A stretch of 64,000 nt of DNA from Bdellovibrio sp. UBA4095 (GTDB lineage: Bacteria > Bdellovibrionota > Bdellovibrionia > Bdellovibrionales > Bdellovibrionaceae). The translations under genes and the position numbers were made by a program. Each line of letters begins with the position of its first letter. The stretch's first letter is position 1. The notes under the pieces were generated by a model. That model was not told the origin of the DNA. It searched no databases and saw only the letters and a program-made list of their open reading frames with translations. The stretch is taken from NCBI GenBank assembly GCA_002381805.1, contig DFXZ01000004.1, positions 744,001 to 808,000 of the forward strand, given 5' to 3'. Shown here piece after piece: positions 51,297-59,481 of the stretch.

Positions 51297-53236
51297 AAAT
51301 TTGTCGAATCCTTTTTTAATTGATAAGTCGCAGTGCCTGACAACTGAGGTTGTGTTTTTCCATGAGCTTTGACTTTCACGTTGATAATATAAAATCCAGA
51401 AGGCCGTCCCATCATAGAAACACTCTCAGTGGCTCCTGCAACGGTTGAGCGACTGTATCCGGCGATGTAGCTTTTGTTGGCCCAGGCGCCGTCCTCTACA
51501 TAAATATATCCACCGTAGTAGATAATTAGATCTAAATCCTGACCGTCGGTTGAATTATATTCCAGCGATATAGTTTCTGACTCTGCAGCGCCGTGATAGT
51601 AGAGGTAAAAGTCATTGTTCATTTGCTGGTGGGAACGCAGGACAACATCCGAAGAGTACATCTGCTTTTCCGTTGTCGCACCAGTGAAAGTCGTCGGACA
51701 GCTTCCGCCATTGGCTTGCAAGCGATACGCGTAGTCTACAGTAGTCTTCCGTTGTTTTTCTTCGTTTATTATGTCGTTCCATTCCGCTGTCGTTGTGTAA
51801 TTCGTTAGAAGGTAATTAAAGAGACCAGCGTTGGGAATTGGATAAGTTCCGTAGTTTCTGAAACTTTTTATAAGAGGTGAAGTACGGGAATGTCCCGCAT
51901 TGTCTTCACCGCTAAATACTTTCCAGACATCGGCAAATGTAATACCGCCTCCGGGCATTCCAGTCGAATAGCTAACGGTCGTTGCACGAGTGGATTTATA
52001 AAGCGTTCTTGCCACAGAAACTTCTCGGAATGTTCCTGAGCCTGCAAGGTCGTTCTCTATCCCATCGTAGGACGCGCCGGCGCCTGGTTCTGATAAACTG
52101 AACGCGATTCCCATGCCACCAGTCCCTTGAATGGGATCTCGATAACCATAAGAATCAAGATAGTAGCGATACTTACTGCTTCCGGGTAAACCATCTTCAG
52201 ATTGGGAGTTGCTGTAAAGTGCAGTGCCTGACAAAACGGCCGCCTGAAAGAAGTTTGCAAATCCCTCACTCCAAGCCAAACGAGGATCAATTATGAAATT
52301 GCCAGAGTGAGACCCCCCTGGAGACTGCGCGTTGCTGTATTTGTCTTCAAGAAAATGTGCGTACTCGTGTAAAATGACGGAATCATCAAAGTGATCTGTG
52401 TCAGAGACTTTAACATCGCCGTTATTACCACCTAGGATAAAGAGGTTGCCACTTCCCCCAACATAATATGAAAGAAGAGCTTTGGGGTTGTAAGTGGAGT
52501 AAGGGTTAAAGCCCATTTTCCAATAGACGATCACCTTGTCTGCTACCCACCATTTATCGGGGTTTGTTGAAGGTGCCCCATCGTTCGAATCGCCGTTCTT
52601 GCCGATTTGTCGTCGGATATATTCGTTCGCAAGTAGGATGTTGTACATAATATTGAAGGCGCCGCCTTCGATCTTTGCCGAAATAGCCTCATCGGCTTGT
52701 GCAACAACTGGAGACGATGTTAGGTCTTTTGTAGAGCCTTCAATATCTGATCCGGTCAGCGTGAACACTTTGCTCACGGAGTAAGGTTCGTTAAGGTATG
52801 TGTCCTCAAGAACCCGCACTTTCACAAATTCGTTGTCGGCTCTGGAAAAAATTTTGAAAGTATACGTCCCAGCGACTTTCGGTAAATCAAAGGTCGCAAG
52901 GCCATTTGTGTCGGTTTCACCTTGTTGAACTCGCAGATTGTTCGAGTCGTAAATGTGAAACTCTGCAAATGGAATTGGGATGCCCGTAGGGTCGATATTC
53001 TTTAGCAAGCCATTTCCTGGTGCTCCCGGAACGAATTGCAGAGTGCGATATAGAAACTTAGTAGCAACCGTCACTGTGATGGGATTCGCCACGGGAGTGG
53101 GCTCGCCGTGATAGTCAGGTTCTAGCTTTGCAGGACCGCGAGATGAAAAATCATCTCCAGTCAGCAAATTTCCACAACCTGCATTTATAACGAGGCACGC
53201 ACTTAAAAAAGCGGTGCTTAGAAATCGAAAAGTCAT
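51278..53236 (-). CDS. Lipoprotein metallopeptidase (HExxH) with N-terminal beta domain
   Basis: 652 residues. Lipoprotein signal with lipobox NAGC (Cys 21). Residues about 75-135 look like a carboxypeptidase regulatory-type beta-sandwich (GIPIPFAEFHIYD, GLATFDLPKVAGTYTFKI). The zinc site HEYAH is at about 291-295 and a downstream Glu in WSEGFANFF at about 325 gives a gluzincin-like pattern. A C-terminal beta-rich domain (about 540-645) resembles pre-peptidase or pilus-binding-type sandwich domains. Likely a surface or periplasmic protease with unknown target. No clear ribosome site is seen before the ATG. Confidence 0.8.
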   Translation of the reverse strand: MTFRFLSTAFLSACLVINAGCGNLLTGDDFSSRGPAKLEPDYHGEPTPVANPITVTVATKFLYRTLQFVPGAPGNGLLKNIDPTGIPIPFAEFHIYDSNNLRVQQGETDTNGLATFDLPKVAGTYTFKIFSRADNEFVKVRVLEDTYLNEPYSVSKVFTLTGSDIEGSTKDLTSSPVVAQADEAISAKIEGGAFNIMYNILLANEYIRRQIGKNGDSNDGAPSTNPDKWWVADKVIVYWKMGFNPYSTYNPKALLSYYVGGSGNLFILGGNNGDVKVSDTDHFDDSVILHEYAHFLEDKYSNAQSPGGSHSGNFIIDPRLAWSEGFANFFQAAVLSGTALYSNSQSEDGLPGSSKYRYYLDSYGYRDPIQGTGGMGIAFSLSEPGAGASYDGIENDLAGSGTFREVSVARTLYKSTRATTVSYSTGMPGGGITFADVWKVFSGEDNAGHSRTSPLIKSFRNYGTYPIPNAGLFNYLLTNYTTTAEWNDIINEEKQRKTTVDYAYRLQANGGSCPTTFTGATTEKQMYSSDVVLRSHQQMNNDFYLYYHGAAESETISLEYNSTDGQDLDLIIYYGGYIYVEDGAWANKSYIAGYSRSTVAGATESVSMMGRPSGFYIINVKVKAHGKTQPQLSGTATYQLKKDSTNLCGIEN

Positions 53237-53358
53237 GGATAACTTATCGGTTCTCTAGAGAGGGGGCTGAACAGATTGGGCTTTGAATTTTACAGATTTA
53301 AGAATGCGAAAATGTAGAACTTATTTTCAACATTGAGTCTTAAAGTGAGACGAGAAAT
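53237..53358. other. Non-coding gap between the metallopeptidase gene and the 6S RNA gene
   Basis: No supported gene. It must hold the leader and promoter of the metallopeptidase gene. A short palindrome TCTCTAGAGA lies near 53252. I found no convincing -35/-10 pair. Confidence 0.5.
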
Positions 53359-53536
53359 AAAAAAAGGCTCGAAGGCCACTCTGAAAAGTAAACCTGTTTT
53401 AGCTAAGGTGGGCGACCATTATAACGACTTCAGGCTTCTCAGTACGAGCTGAGCTTGCACACCATCATCAGGGACAGTCCCCAAAAATATGCTTGTAAGG
53501 TTTATTTTCGCGGAGTTTTACGCCGTCGAACCCTCT
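53359..53536 (-). ncRNA. ssrS: 6S RNA
   Basis: About 178 nt read on the minus strand, close to the usual 180-190 nt. The apical part carries GCTCGTACTGAGAAGCCT, which lines up with the conserved E. coli 6S stretch containing GAGAAGCCT, preceded by GGTGTGCAAGCTC and followed after a bulge by a purine/pyrimidine stretch ending CACCTTAG, as in E. coli CACCTTGA. The 5' end GGTTCGA pairs with the 3' end TCGAGCC, and GGC with GCC inside it, making the closing stem. A run of seven T follows the 3' stem. 6S RNA mimics an open promoter and traps the housekeeping RNA polymerase, usually as growth slows. End points are estimates. Confidence 0.85.
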
Positions 53537-53543
53537 GAATATG

Positions 53544-53571
53544 ATTCTAGCATGTTGGTAAATTCCGTCAA
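53544..53571 (-). promoter_or_regulatory. Promoter of the 6S RNA gene
   Basis: TTGACG (53571-53566), 16-nt spacer and TAGAAT (53549-53544), with TG one base before the -10 (extended -10). The predicted start at about 53536 begins AGAGGG, just ahead of the closing stem. This is among the best sigma-70-like matches in the window. Confidence 0.7.
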
Positions 53572-53616
53572 CGAAACCAGACTCTTACTTTTCAGCAAAA
53601 ATCCGATAAAACGCTT

Positions 53617-53835
53617 ATGACGCCGCAGAAATTGGATTTTATTTTTCCATTCGTTGTTTTTTCCTATGGACTGTTGATGGTCTTTGTGCTGGAGAATCCA
53701 GTTCTGGCGCGCCTTGGCCGGGAGCGCATGGGGGCTGTGTTTGCCAACATGAATAGACACAAATCCTTAGCTTGGGTTTGCTTTTTCCTTGGCGGCCTCT
53801 GGTCAGCCCAGAATATCTGGTATTCGTCTCTCTAG
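53617..53835 (+). CDS. Small two-helix membrane protein, unknown
   Basis: 72 residues with two hydrophobic segments (about 9-26 and 52-66: FIFPFVVFSYGLLMVFVL and SLAWVCFFLGGLWSAQ) joined by a basic loop with RLGRERMGAVFANMNRH. No ribosome site is obvious before the ATG, and no family is recognised. It sits between the 6S promoter (divergent) and xseA, 51 nt before the latter. Hydrophobicity pattern and codon choice look like a real gene, but this is moderate evidence. Confidence 0.55.
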   Translation: MTPQKLDFIFPFVVFSYGLLMVFVLENPVLARLGRERMGAVFANMNRHKSLAWVCFFLGGLWSAQNIWYSSL

Positions 53836-53886
53836 CGGTGACCCATCGGTTGACTCTACATGAGCTCAGCATTAGGTTGATCGTTC

Positions 53887-55290
53887 ATGTCAGACTCAAG
53901 TAATCAAGCCCTTCGTAAAACAGAAATCGGTGCTCAAGCCAGCTTGGGTTTTCCGGGATCTCTAAAGAATCCCGAGCCAGCCATATTATCTGTGGAGCAA
54001 CTGAATATCCACATTAAGCAGCTTCTCGAGGGACAGGTTGGATCCGTTTGGGTCAAGGGTGAGCTTTCTAACTTCAAGGCCCATTCTTCAGGACATTTCT
54101 ATTTCAGCTTAAAAGATGCCAAGTCTCAGCTTACGGCGGTGATGTTTCGTGGGCATAACTCCAGACTTAAATTCAAGCCTCATGATGGAATGGAAGTAGT
54201 CGTCCGGGGACGCATTACGGTGTACGAACCACGCGGTAACTATCAGCTTATGTGTGAGATGATGGAACCAGTTGGAGCCGGAGCTCTGCAGAAAGCTTTC
54301 GAGCAGTTAAAATTAAAGCTCAAAAATGAAGGCCTGTTTGAATCATCGCGAAAAAAGCCGATTCCCACTTTTCCGAAGCATATCGCAGTTGTGACCTCGC
54401 CAACGGGGGCGGCCATTCGAGACATCTTGAACGTATTGTCTCGTCGTGCGAAATCCATCGAAGTGACGGTTGTGCCTACGGTTGTTCAGGGCGAGTCGGC
54501 AGCTCCACAGATTTGTGAGGCTCTAAAAAAAGCGATAAGTCTTCCTGGGGTCGATGCGATTATTGTCGGCCGAGGGGGCGGGTCTATTGAGGACATGTGG
54601 TGCTTCAATGACGAAAATCTTGCAAGGCTTATTGCCAGCAGCTCGATTCCGATTATTTCTGCTGTGGGGCACGAGATAGATTTTACTATTGCGGACTTCG
54701 TGGCTGATTTAAGGGCGCCGACGCCGTCAGCGGCTGCGGAGCTTGTTGCGAAAAGCTCGGCCGAGCTCTCTGTGAAAATCAAATCCGCAGAGCGCATGCT
54801 CTATCACTCGCTCGAGAAGAAGATAAAGTTTTTAAAGGAAAGCATGCGAGGCTTATCGAAAAGGCTCGTCGATCCTAAACGTCGTCTGCAGGACTTGGAG
54901 CTCCGAAATGATGATTTGCTAAATCGTCTTGAGATGGCAATGGATCGTCTGGTTTCCGACTTAAATCATCAGGTGGTATTGCTGCGCCAGAAGCTTGGCA
55001 ATCCTTCTGAAAGAATCGAAAAAAGACGAAAGGAAGTCCTGTATCTTTCATCTAGAATGGAAAAGACAGTTCAGTTCTCTTTAGAAAAGAAGCGAGCTCG
55101 CATGGCTCGTCTTTTAGGGATTCTTGATAGTCTCAGTCCTTTGAAAGTGGTTGAGCGAGGGTATTCCATAGTTACAAAGCAAAAAGAAATTATTAAATCG
55201 TCAGAGCAGGTTCGCATCGGAGACAGCCTTGAAGTTCGTCTCGCGAAAGGCTCATTGACAGTGGCCGTCAGTGAACTGAAGGGAGAATAA
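53887..55290 (+). CDS. xseA: Exodeoxyribonuclease VII large subunit
   Basis: 467 residues. An N-terminal OB-fold (about 35-130: VWVKGELSNFKAHSSGHFYFSLKD and MFRG) is followed by the nuclease domain (HIAVVTSPTGAAIRDILNVL, IIVGRGGGSIEDMWCFNDE, SAVGHEIDFTIADFVADLRAPTPSAAAEL quoted in part) and a long coiled-coil C-terminus. It degrades single-stranded DNA together with XseB. The first 30 residues are an extension beyond the usual start. The xseB ATG follows immediately (no gap). Confidence 0.95.
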   Translation: MSDSSNQALRKTEIGAQASLGFPGSLKNPEPAILSVEQLNIHIKQLLEGQVGSVWVKGELSNFKAHSSGHFYFSLKDAKSQLTAVMFRGHNSRLKFKPHDGMEVVVRGRITVYEPRGNYQLMCEMMEPVGAGALQKAFEQLKLKLKNEGLFESSRKKPIPTFPKHIAVVTSPTGAAIRDILNVLSRRAKSIEVTVVPTVVQGESAAPQICEALKKAISLPGVDAIIVGRGGGSIEDMWCFNDENLARLIASSSIPIISAVGHEIDFTIADFVADLRAPTPSAAAELVAKSSAELSVKIKSAERMLYHSLEKKIKFLKESMRGLSKRLVDPKRRLQDLELRNDDLLNRLEMAMDRLVSDLNHQVVLLRQKLGNPSERIEKRRKEVLYLSSRMEKTVQFSLEKKRARMARLLGILDSLSPLKVVERGYSIVTKQKEIIKSSEQVRIGDSLEVRLAKGSLTVAVSELKGE

Positions 55291-55515
55291 ATGGATTTTG
55301 AAAAAAAGCTCAATCGTCTTGAGGAGATCGTTCAAAAGATGGAAAAAGGGGAATTGAGTCTTGAAGAATCCTTAACTCTTTTCGAAGAGGGAGTTAAGTT
55401 GTCTCGTGAGTGTCATACGCGACTTGAAGAGGCAGAATCAAAAGTTAAGATTCTAATGTCGGTCGGAGCCGATGGAAAGCCGATCGTTAGCGACTTTAAG
55501 GCAGAGGAAAACTAA
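55291..55515 (+). CDS. xseB: Exodeoxyribonuclease VII small subunit
   Basis: 74 residues, typical. MDFEKKLNRLEEIVQKME, then GELSLEESLTLFEEGVKL and CHTRLEEAESKVKIL are the family motifs. Binds the XseA coiled coil. Abuts xseA and precedes ispA by 5 nt. Confidence 0.96.
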   Translation: MDFEKKLNRLEEIVQKMEKGELSLEESLTLFEEGVKLSRECHTRLEEAESKVKILMSVGADGKPIVSDFKAEEN

Positions 55516-55520
55516 AGCTC

Positions 55521-56384
55521 ATGCAGCAACAGCACGAACGGGTGATGGCAGAAAAAGCAATTGCGATCGATCAGTTTATAGAAAAGTATTTTGCCCAAAT
55601 GAACCTGCCCGAGGGATCTGCGATCCAAGAACTGAAAAGGTCCATGCACTATTCTGCCACTAATGGCGGAAAACGTTTTCGACCAGTGCTGTCTCTTTTG
55701 GTCGCCGATTTGTTAAATTCGAATCCCGAGCGGGTGATGCCCTTTGCCGTGGCAGTCGAAATGATCCATACATACTCGCTAATTCACGACGACCTTCCCT
55801 GTATGGACAATGATGATCTACGTCGTGGTAGCCCGACAAATCACAAGGTGTTCGGAGAAGATTTTGCGCTTTTGGCCGGTGACGCTCTTTTGACAGAAGC
55901 GTTTCTGTTGATTGCCGAAGGGTACTCGGGGCAGGGAGCTTTGGCTGTGCAGTTAACTCGTCTTTTATCAGAAGCCGCGGGTATTCGCGGAATGGTGGGC
56001 GGCCAAGCTATCGATCTCCGTGCCGGATTGAAAACGTTTACCAATGACGAGCTGACTCATTTGCACAGTCTTAAAACTGGAGCACTTATTCGGGTAGCCG
56101 TTGAAGGCGCTGCCTTGATCGCCGAAGCCCAACCAAATGAAGTTCTGGCGCTTCGAAACTTTGGCTCTGGTTTGGGTCTGGCATTTCAGATCGCGGATGA
56201 TATTTTGGACCATGGTGAAAAGGATCAAGATGTCAGAAGTTTCACAGGAATTTTGGGAATGGAAGACACCAAATCTCTGTTGCGGGAGATAAGTCAAAAG
56301 GCACTTCAAGAGCTTCATCTGGTTTCGAAAGAGGCTCCAATGCTTGAGCATCTAATCAGCTATAACCAAAGTCGGCAGGTTTGA
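55521..56384 (+). CDS. ispA: Geranyl/farnesyl diphosphate synthase
   Basis: 287 residues. Both Asp-rich motifs of trans-prenyl synthases are present: HDDLPCMDNDD (about 90-100) and ADDILD (about 225). GGKRFRP and GGQAIDL also fit. It makes C10-C15 prenyl diphosphates for undecaprenyl and quinone synthesis. In many genomes dxs lies between ispA and tlyA; here tlyA follows directly after 7 nt. Confidence 0.94.
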   Translation: MQQQHERVMAEKAIAIDQFIEKYFAQMNLPEGSAIQELKRSMHYSATNGGKRFRPVLSLLVADLLNSNPERVMPFAVAVEMIHTYSLIHDDLPCMDNDDLRRGSPTNHKVFGEDFALLAGDALLTEAFLLIAEGYSGQGALAVQLTRLLSEAAGIRGMVGGQAIDLRAGLKTFTNDELTHLHSLKTGALIRVAVEGAALIAEAQPNEVLALRNFGSGLGLAFQIADDILDHGEKDQDVRSFTGILGMEDTKSLLREISQKALQELHLVSKEAPMLEHLISYNQSRQV

Positions 56385-56391
56385 AAACAGC

Positions 56392-57165
56392 ATGAGCAAG
56401 AAGCGAGTCGACCTTTATCTTTTAGAGCAAGGCAAGGCGCTATCAAGAACTCAGGCTCAAGAACTCATTGAGGCGCAGCAAGTTTTTTTGGTTGATGGGG
56501 AAAAAAGACAGCTTATTAAAAAGCCCAGCCTGGCGTTATCGCTTGATCAGTTGGCCAATCTGCAAGTGATAGATGGTCCTGCCAATCGCTTTGTCTCTAG
56601 AGGAGGCCTTAAGCTCGAGGGCGCGCTAAATCATCTAGCCCTTTCCGTTAAGGACTTGCGCGTGCTGGATGTGGGAATTTCAACGGGTGGTTTTTCTGAC
56701 TGTCTTTTGCAGCGGGGTGCCGCGACCGTTATTGGAGTCGATGTCGGGCATGGACAAGTAAATGAAAAATTACTGAAAGATAATCGATTGAAAGTTGTCG
56801 AGGGTGTAAACGCTCGCGATCTTTCCAGAAACCCATGCGTGCAAACTTTAATAAGTCCCCAAAGTATAGATCTTGCGGTGATGGATGTTTCCTTTATTTC
56901 TATTGCCTTGATCATTCCAGAGCTGTCTCACTTCGTTAAGACTGAAGGCTATCTTTTAAGTCTTGTAAAACCTCAGTTTGAAGTGGGCATTGACGGGTTG
57001 GCAAAGGGGGGTATAGTCAAAGATGTTTCCCTTTTTGTGGATGTCGAAAAGAAAGTTCGGCAGGTCTGTCTTAACAGTGGATTCACGGTATTGAATTATT
57101 TTGCTTCCTCTATACAAGGAAAGGATGGGAATCATGAATTCTTCGTCTTCGCTCAAAAAAATTAG
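56392..57165 (+). CDS. tlyA: TlyA-family rRNA methyltransferase
   Basis: 257 residues. An N-terminal S4 RNA-binding domain (about 1-60: KRVDLYLLEQGKALSRTQAQELI quoted in part) and an FtsJ-like methyltransferase domain with the SAM site LDVGISTGGFSDCLL, VIGVDVGHGQ, and LVKPQFEVG. Family members 2'-O-methylate ribosomal RNA, and were first named hemolysins. Its last 32 nt overlap the next gene in another frame. Confidence 0.93.
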   Translation: MSKKRVDLYLLEQGKALSRTQAQELIEAQQVFLVDGEKRQLIKKPSLALSLDQLANLQVIDGPANRFVSRGGLKLEGALNHLALSVKDLRVLDVGISTGGFSDCLLQRGAATVIGVDVGHGQVNEKLLKDNRLKVVEGVNARDLSRNPCVQTLISPQSIDLAVMDVSFISIALIIPELSHFVKTEGYLLSLVKPQFEVGIDGLAKGGIVKDVSLFVDVEKKVRQVCLNSGFTVLNYFASSIQGKDGNHEFFVFAQKN

Positions 57166-58117
57166 CTGGGTTTTTTGCTTAATCTTTCTAGTAGGCTGTC
57201 AAGGCTTAAGAACGCGTGACGATGTTCGCAAGACGCCACCCTCAAGAGTTCCCTCGCCATCTCAACCAGCTCCGTCCGTACCCTCTGATTATGATGATTC
57301 TGGCGATGTGACAGAGGAAGTTCCTGCGCCCCCACCAGCACCTGTAATTCCCTCATTGCCGAAGATTGGAGTGATCCTTGGCGCTGGCGGAGCAAAAGCA
57401 TACGCACATATAGGCTTTCTACATGAACTTGCGCGCTCCAAAGTTCCCGTTGCTGCAATTGGCGGGGTTGAATTTGGTGCGCCGATGGCGGCGTTGTATG
57501 CGAATCGCGAGCAGGCCAACGATGTCGAATGGCAGATGTTCAAGCTGAAAGAAGAAGATGTCCTTAAAAAGTCCATTTTGGGGGCCGTCAGTAAAAACAG
57601 CGAAGTCACAGTTTTAAAAGATTTTATAGGGAGTGCCTTTGCTAGGGAAAAGCTGGATAAATTCCAGGTTCCTTTCGCTTGCCCCTCTTACAATCTGAAA
57701 CGAAATCAGGTGTATCTGATGAACAAAGGAAGCTTAAGCCAGGTGATGTATTTATGTATGGCTTACCCTCCTTTCTTTAAACCTTATCAGGGAAGTGTTT
57801 CAGCTGTTCGTGATATCACGGCTTTGGCGAATTATCTTCGTCAGCAGGGAGCCAACTACATTGTTTTCGTCAATGTTCTGCAGCCACCAGGGGGTGACAA
57901 GGCCTATACCCTCGATGTAGCCACGACTGATAACGTCTTATGGAGCGAGATCGCGGGTGCATATAGTAAGCCTTTCGCAGGAGTCGATGCGGTCATTAGC
58001 TTAGAAACGTCTAAATATGGTATTATGGATTTTAGTAAGCGCCGAGAAATTATGAATTCCGGTGCAGAGTCGGCGTCGAAGCAATTAAAAGCGCTGATTC
58101 GTAAATGGGGACTATAG
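57134..58117 (+). CDS. Patatin-like lipoprotein lacking the catalytic Ser-Asp dyad
   Basis: 327 residues from the ATG at 57134, with AAGGA eight bases upstream. Lipoprotein signal, lipobox LVGC (Cys 22), then a Pro/Ser-rich linker (about 35-75). The patatin fold starts with the oxyanion loop GAGGAKAYAHIGFL (about 83-96). The nucleophile elbow, normally G-x-S-x-G, reads GVEFG, so Ser is Glu. The catalytic DGG/DGA region reads GSVSAVRD. ANYIVFVNVL is the strand after it. Probably a non-hydrolytic binding protein on the outer or inner membrane. It overlaps tlyA by 32 nt. Confidence 0.8.
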   Translation: MNSSSSLKKISWVFCLIFLVGCQGLRTRDDVRKTPPSRVPSPSQPAPSVPSDYDDSGDVTEEVPAPPPAPVIPSLPKIGVILGAGGAKAYAHIGFLHELARSKVPVAAIGGVEFGAPMAALYANREQANDVEWQMFKLKEEDVLKKSILGAVSKNSEVTVLKDFIGSAFAREKLDKFQVPFACPSYNLKRNQVYLMNKGSLSQVMYLCMAYPPFFKPYQGSVSAVRDITALANYLRQQGANYIVFVNVLQPPGGDKAYTLDVATTDNVLWSEIAGAYSKPFAGVDAVISLETSKYGIMDFSKRREIMNSGAESASKQLKALIRKWGL

Positions 58118-58126
58118 GAGAGTTAG

Positions 58127-59446
58127 ATGCGCAAACCAATTTACGACATGAATATTTTTTCTGAAAGAAGACGCCTGGTTGGGCAGGAGATCTTTGGGTC
58201 TGCCTTGGTAGTGGCTTCTCATCCCGAGCATATTCGGAACCACGACGTTCACTTTCCCTATCGTCAAGATTCTAATTTGTTTTATTTAACTGGCTGGGAA
58301 GAGCCCGAGTCTGTTTTAATTTTGCGCCCTGGTTTAAATCCAGAGGCAGTTATGTTTGTGCGCCGCCGTGACCCAGAACGTGAAACATGGGATGGTTTCC
58401 GCTATGGACCTGAAGGTTGTGAACGTGAGTTTAAAATCGACAAGTGCTATGCCATTGACGAGTTTGAAAAAGTTGCTCCTGTCCTGCTCAAGGAAGTGGA
58501 CCGGGTTTATTATCGTTTGGGTAAAAATCGCGACTTCGATGAGCGTCTGCAGACTGTTCTAGATTCCGTTAAGCAGATGCAGGGACGCACTGGAATCGGT
58601 CTTTTGCCGATTTACGATGCTGACACACTTATTGGTGAAAAGCGTTTGGTAAAATCGGAATACGAGCTGACTCAGTTGCGCGAAGCTTGCGAGATTTCTG
58701 CACAGGCCCACCTTGCAGCGATGCGCTTTACTCGCCCAGGAGTAAATGAAAGACAAGTGCAAGGAGTATTAGCTCATCAGTTCTTTATGAGGGGATCTGC
58801 ACGCGAAGGCTATCACTCGATCGTGGCTTCTGGAAACTCGGCGACCACCTTACACTATAATTTTAATGACCAGGTTTGCAGAGATGGCGACTTGCTTCTG
58901 ATCGACGCTGGAGCTGAATACAATTATTATACTGGAGACATCACTCGTACCTTCCCCGTGAATGGTAAGTTTACTGACGAACAGGCTCGAGTTTATGAAG
59001 CCGTATTGAAAGTGCAAAAAGACATCTTGGACTTCGTTAAGCCTGGGGTTGTTTTTAAAGAACTTCACGACATGGGCACATCATTATTGACGGATGCAAT
59101 GCTAGAGCTGGGATTATTGTCGGGACGCAAAGAGGACCTGATCCAAGCAATGGCCCAGAAGAAGTACTACCCGCACGGAATTGGACATTGGCTTGGAATG
59201 GATGTTCATGATGCTGGTTTGTATTTCAAAAAAGGCGAGCCACGTCCTCTGGAGCCTAACATGTGCTTTACAGTAGAGCCGGGCATTTACATCCCAGCTG
59301 ATGATAGCTCTGCGCCTGCAAAGTATCGTGGAATCGGAATTCGCATTGAAGACAATATCAGAGTTACTTCAACTGGTTCGGAGAATATGACCTCATCCGC
59401 TCCGAAGGAGATTGCTGACCTCGAAAAAGTGGTGGGCCAGAACTAA
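58127..59446 (+). CDS. pepP: Xaa-Pro aminopeptidase (aminopeptidase P)
   Basis: 439 residues. The N-terminal aminopeptidase P domain includes YRQDSNLFYLTGWEEPESVL. The pita-bread catalytic domain follows, with metal ligands in LLIDAGAEYNYYTGDITRTFP (two Asp), GIGHWLGMDVHD (His), FTVEPGIYI (Glu) and GIRIEDNI (Glu). It removes N-terminal residues before proline. It lies 9 nt after the patatin-like gene and ends at a terminator. Confidence 0.95.
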   Translation: MRKPIYDMNIFSERRRLVGQEIFGSALVVASHPEHIRNHDVHFPYRQDSNLFYLTGWEEPESVLILRPGLNPEAVMFVRRRDPERETWDGFRYGPEGCEREFKIDKCYAIDEFEKVAPVLLKEVDRVYYRLGKNRDFDERLQTVLDSVKQMQGRTGIGLLPIYDADTLIGEKRLVKSEYELTQLREACEISAQAHLAAMRFTRPGVNERQVQGVLAHQFFMRGSAREGYHSIVASGNSATTLHYNFNDQVCRDGDLLLIDAGAEYNYYTGDITRTFPVNGKFTDEQARVYEAVLKVQKDILDFVKPGVVFKELHDMGTSLLTDAMLELGLLSGRKEDLIQAMAQKKYYPHGIGHWLGMDVHDAGLYFKKGEPRPLEPNMCFTVEPGIYIPADDSSAPAKYRGIGIRIEDNIRVTSTGSENMTSSAPKEIADLEKVVGQN

Positions 59447-59452
59447 AAAGAG

Positions 59453-59481
59453 ATCCCGAGTAAAGAGCTCGGGATTTTTTT
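59453..59481. terminator. Intrinsic terminator after pepP
   Basis: ATCCCGAG, seven-nt loop, CTCGGGAT followed by TTTTTTT; 8-bp stem six bases after the pepP stop. It overlaps the last bases of the convergent HAD gene. Confidence 0.85.

Noticed and set aside
53518..53760. 80-codon open frame on the minus strand across the 6S promoter
   Set aside because: It overlaps both the 6S promoter and the small membrane protein gene; no ribosome site and no hydrophobic or domain pattern.
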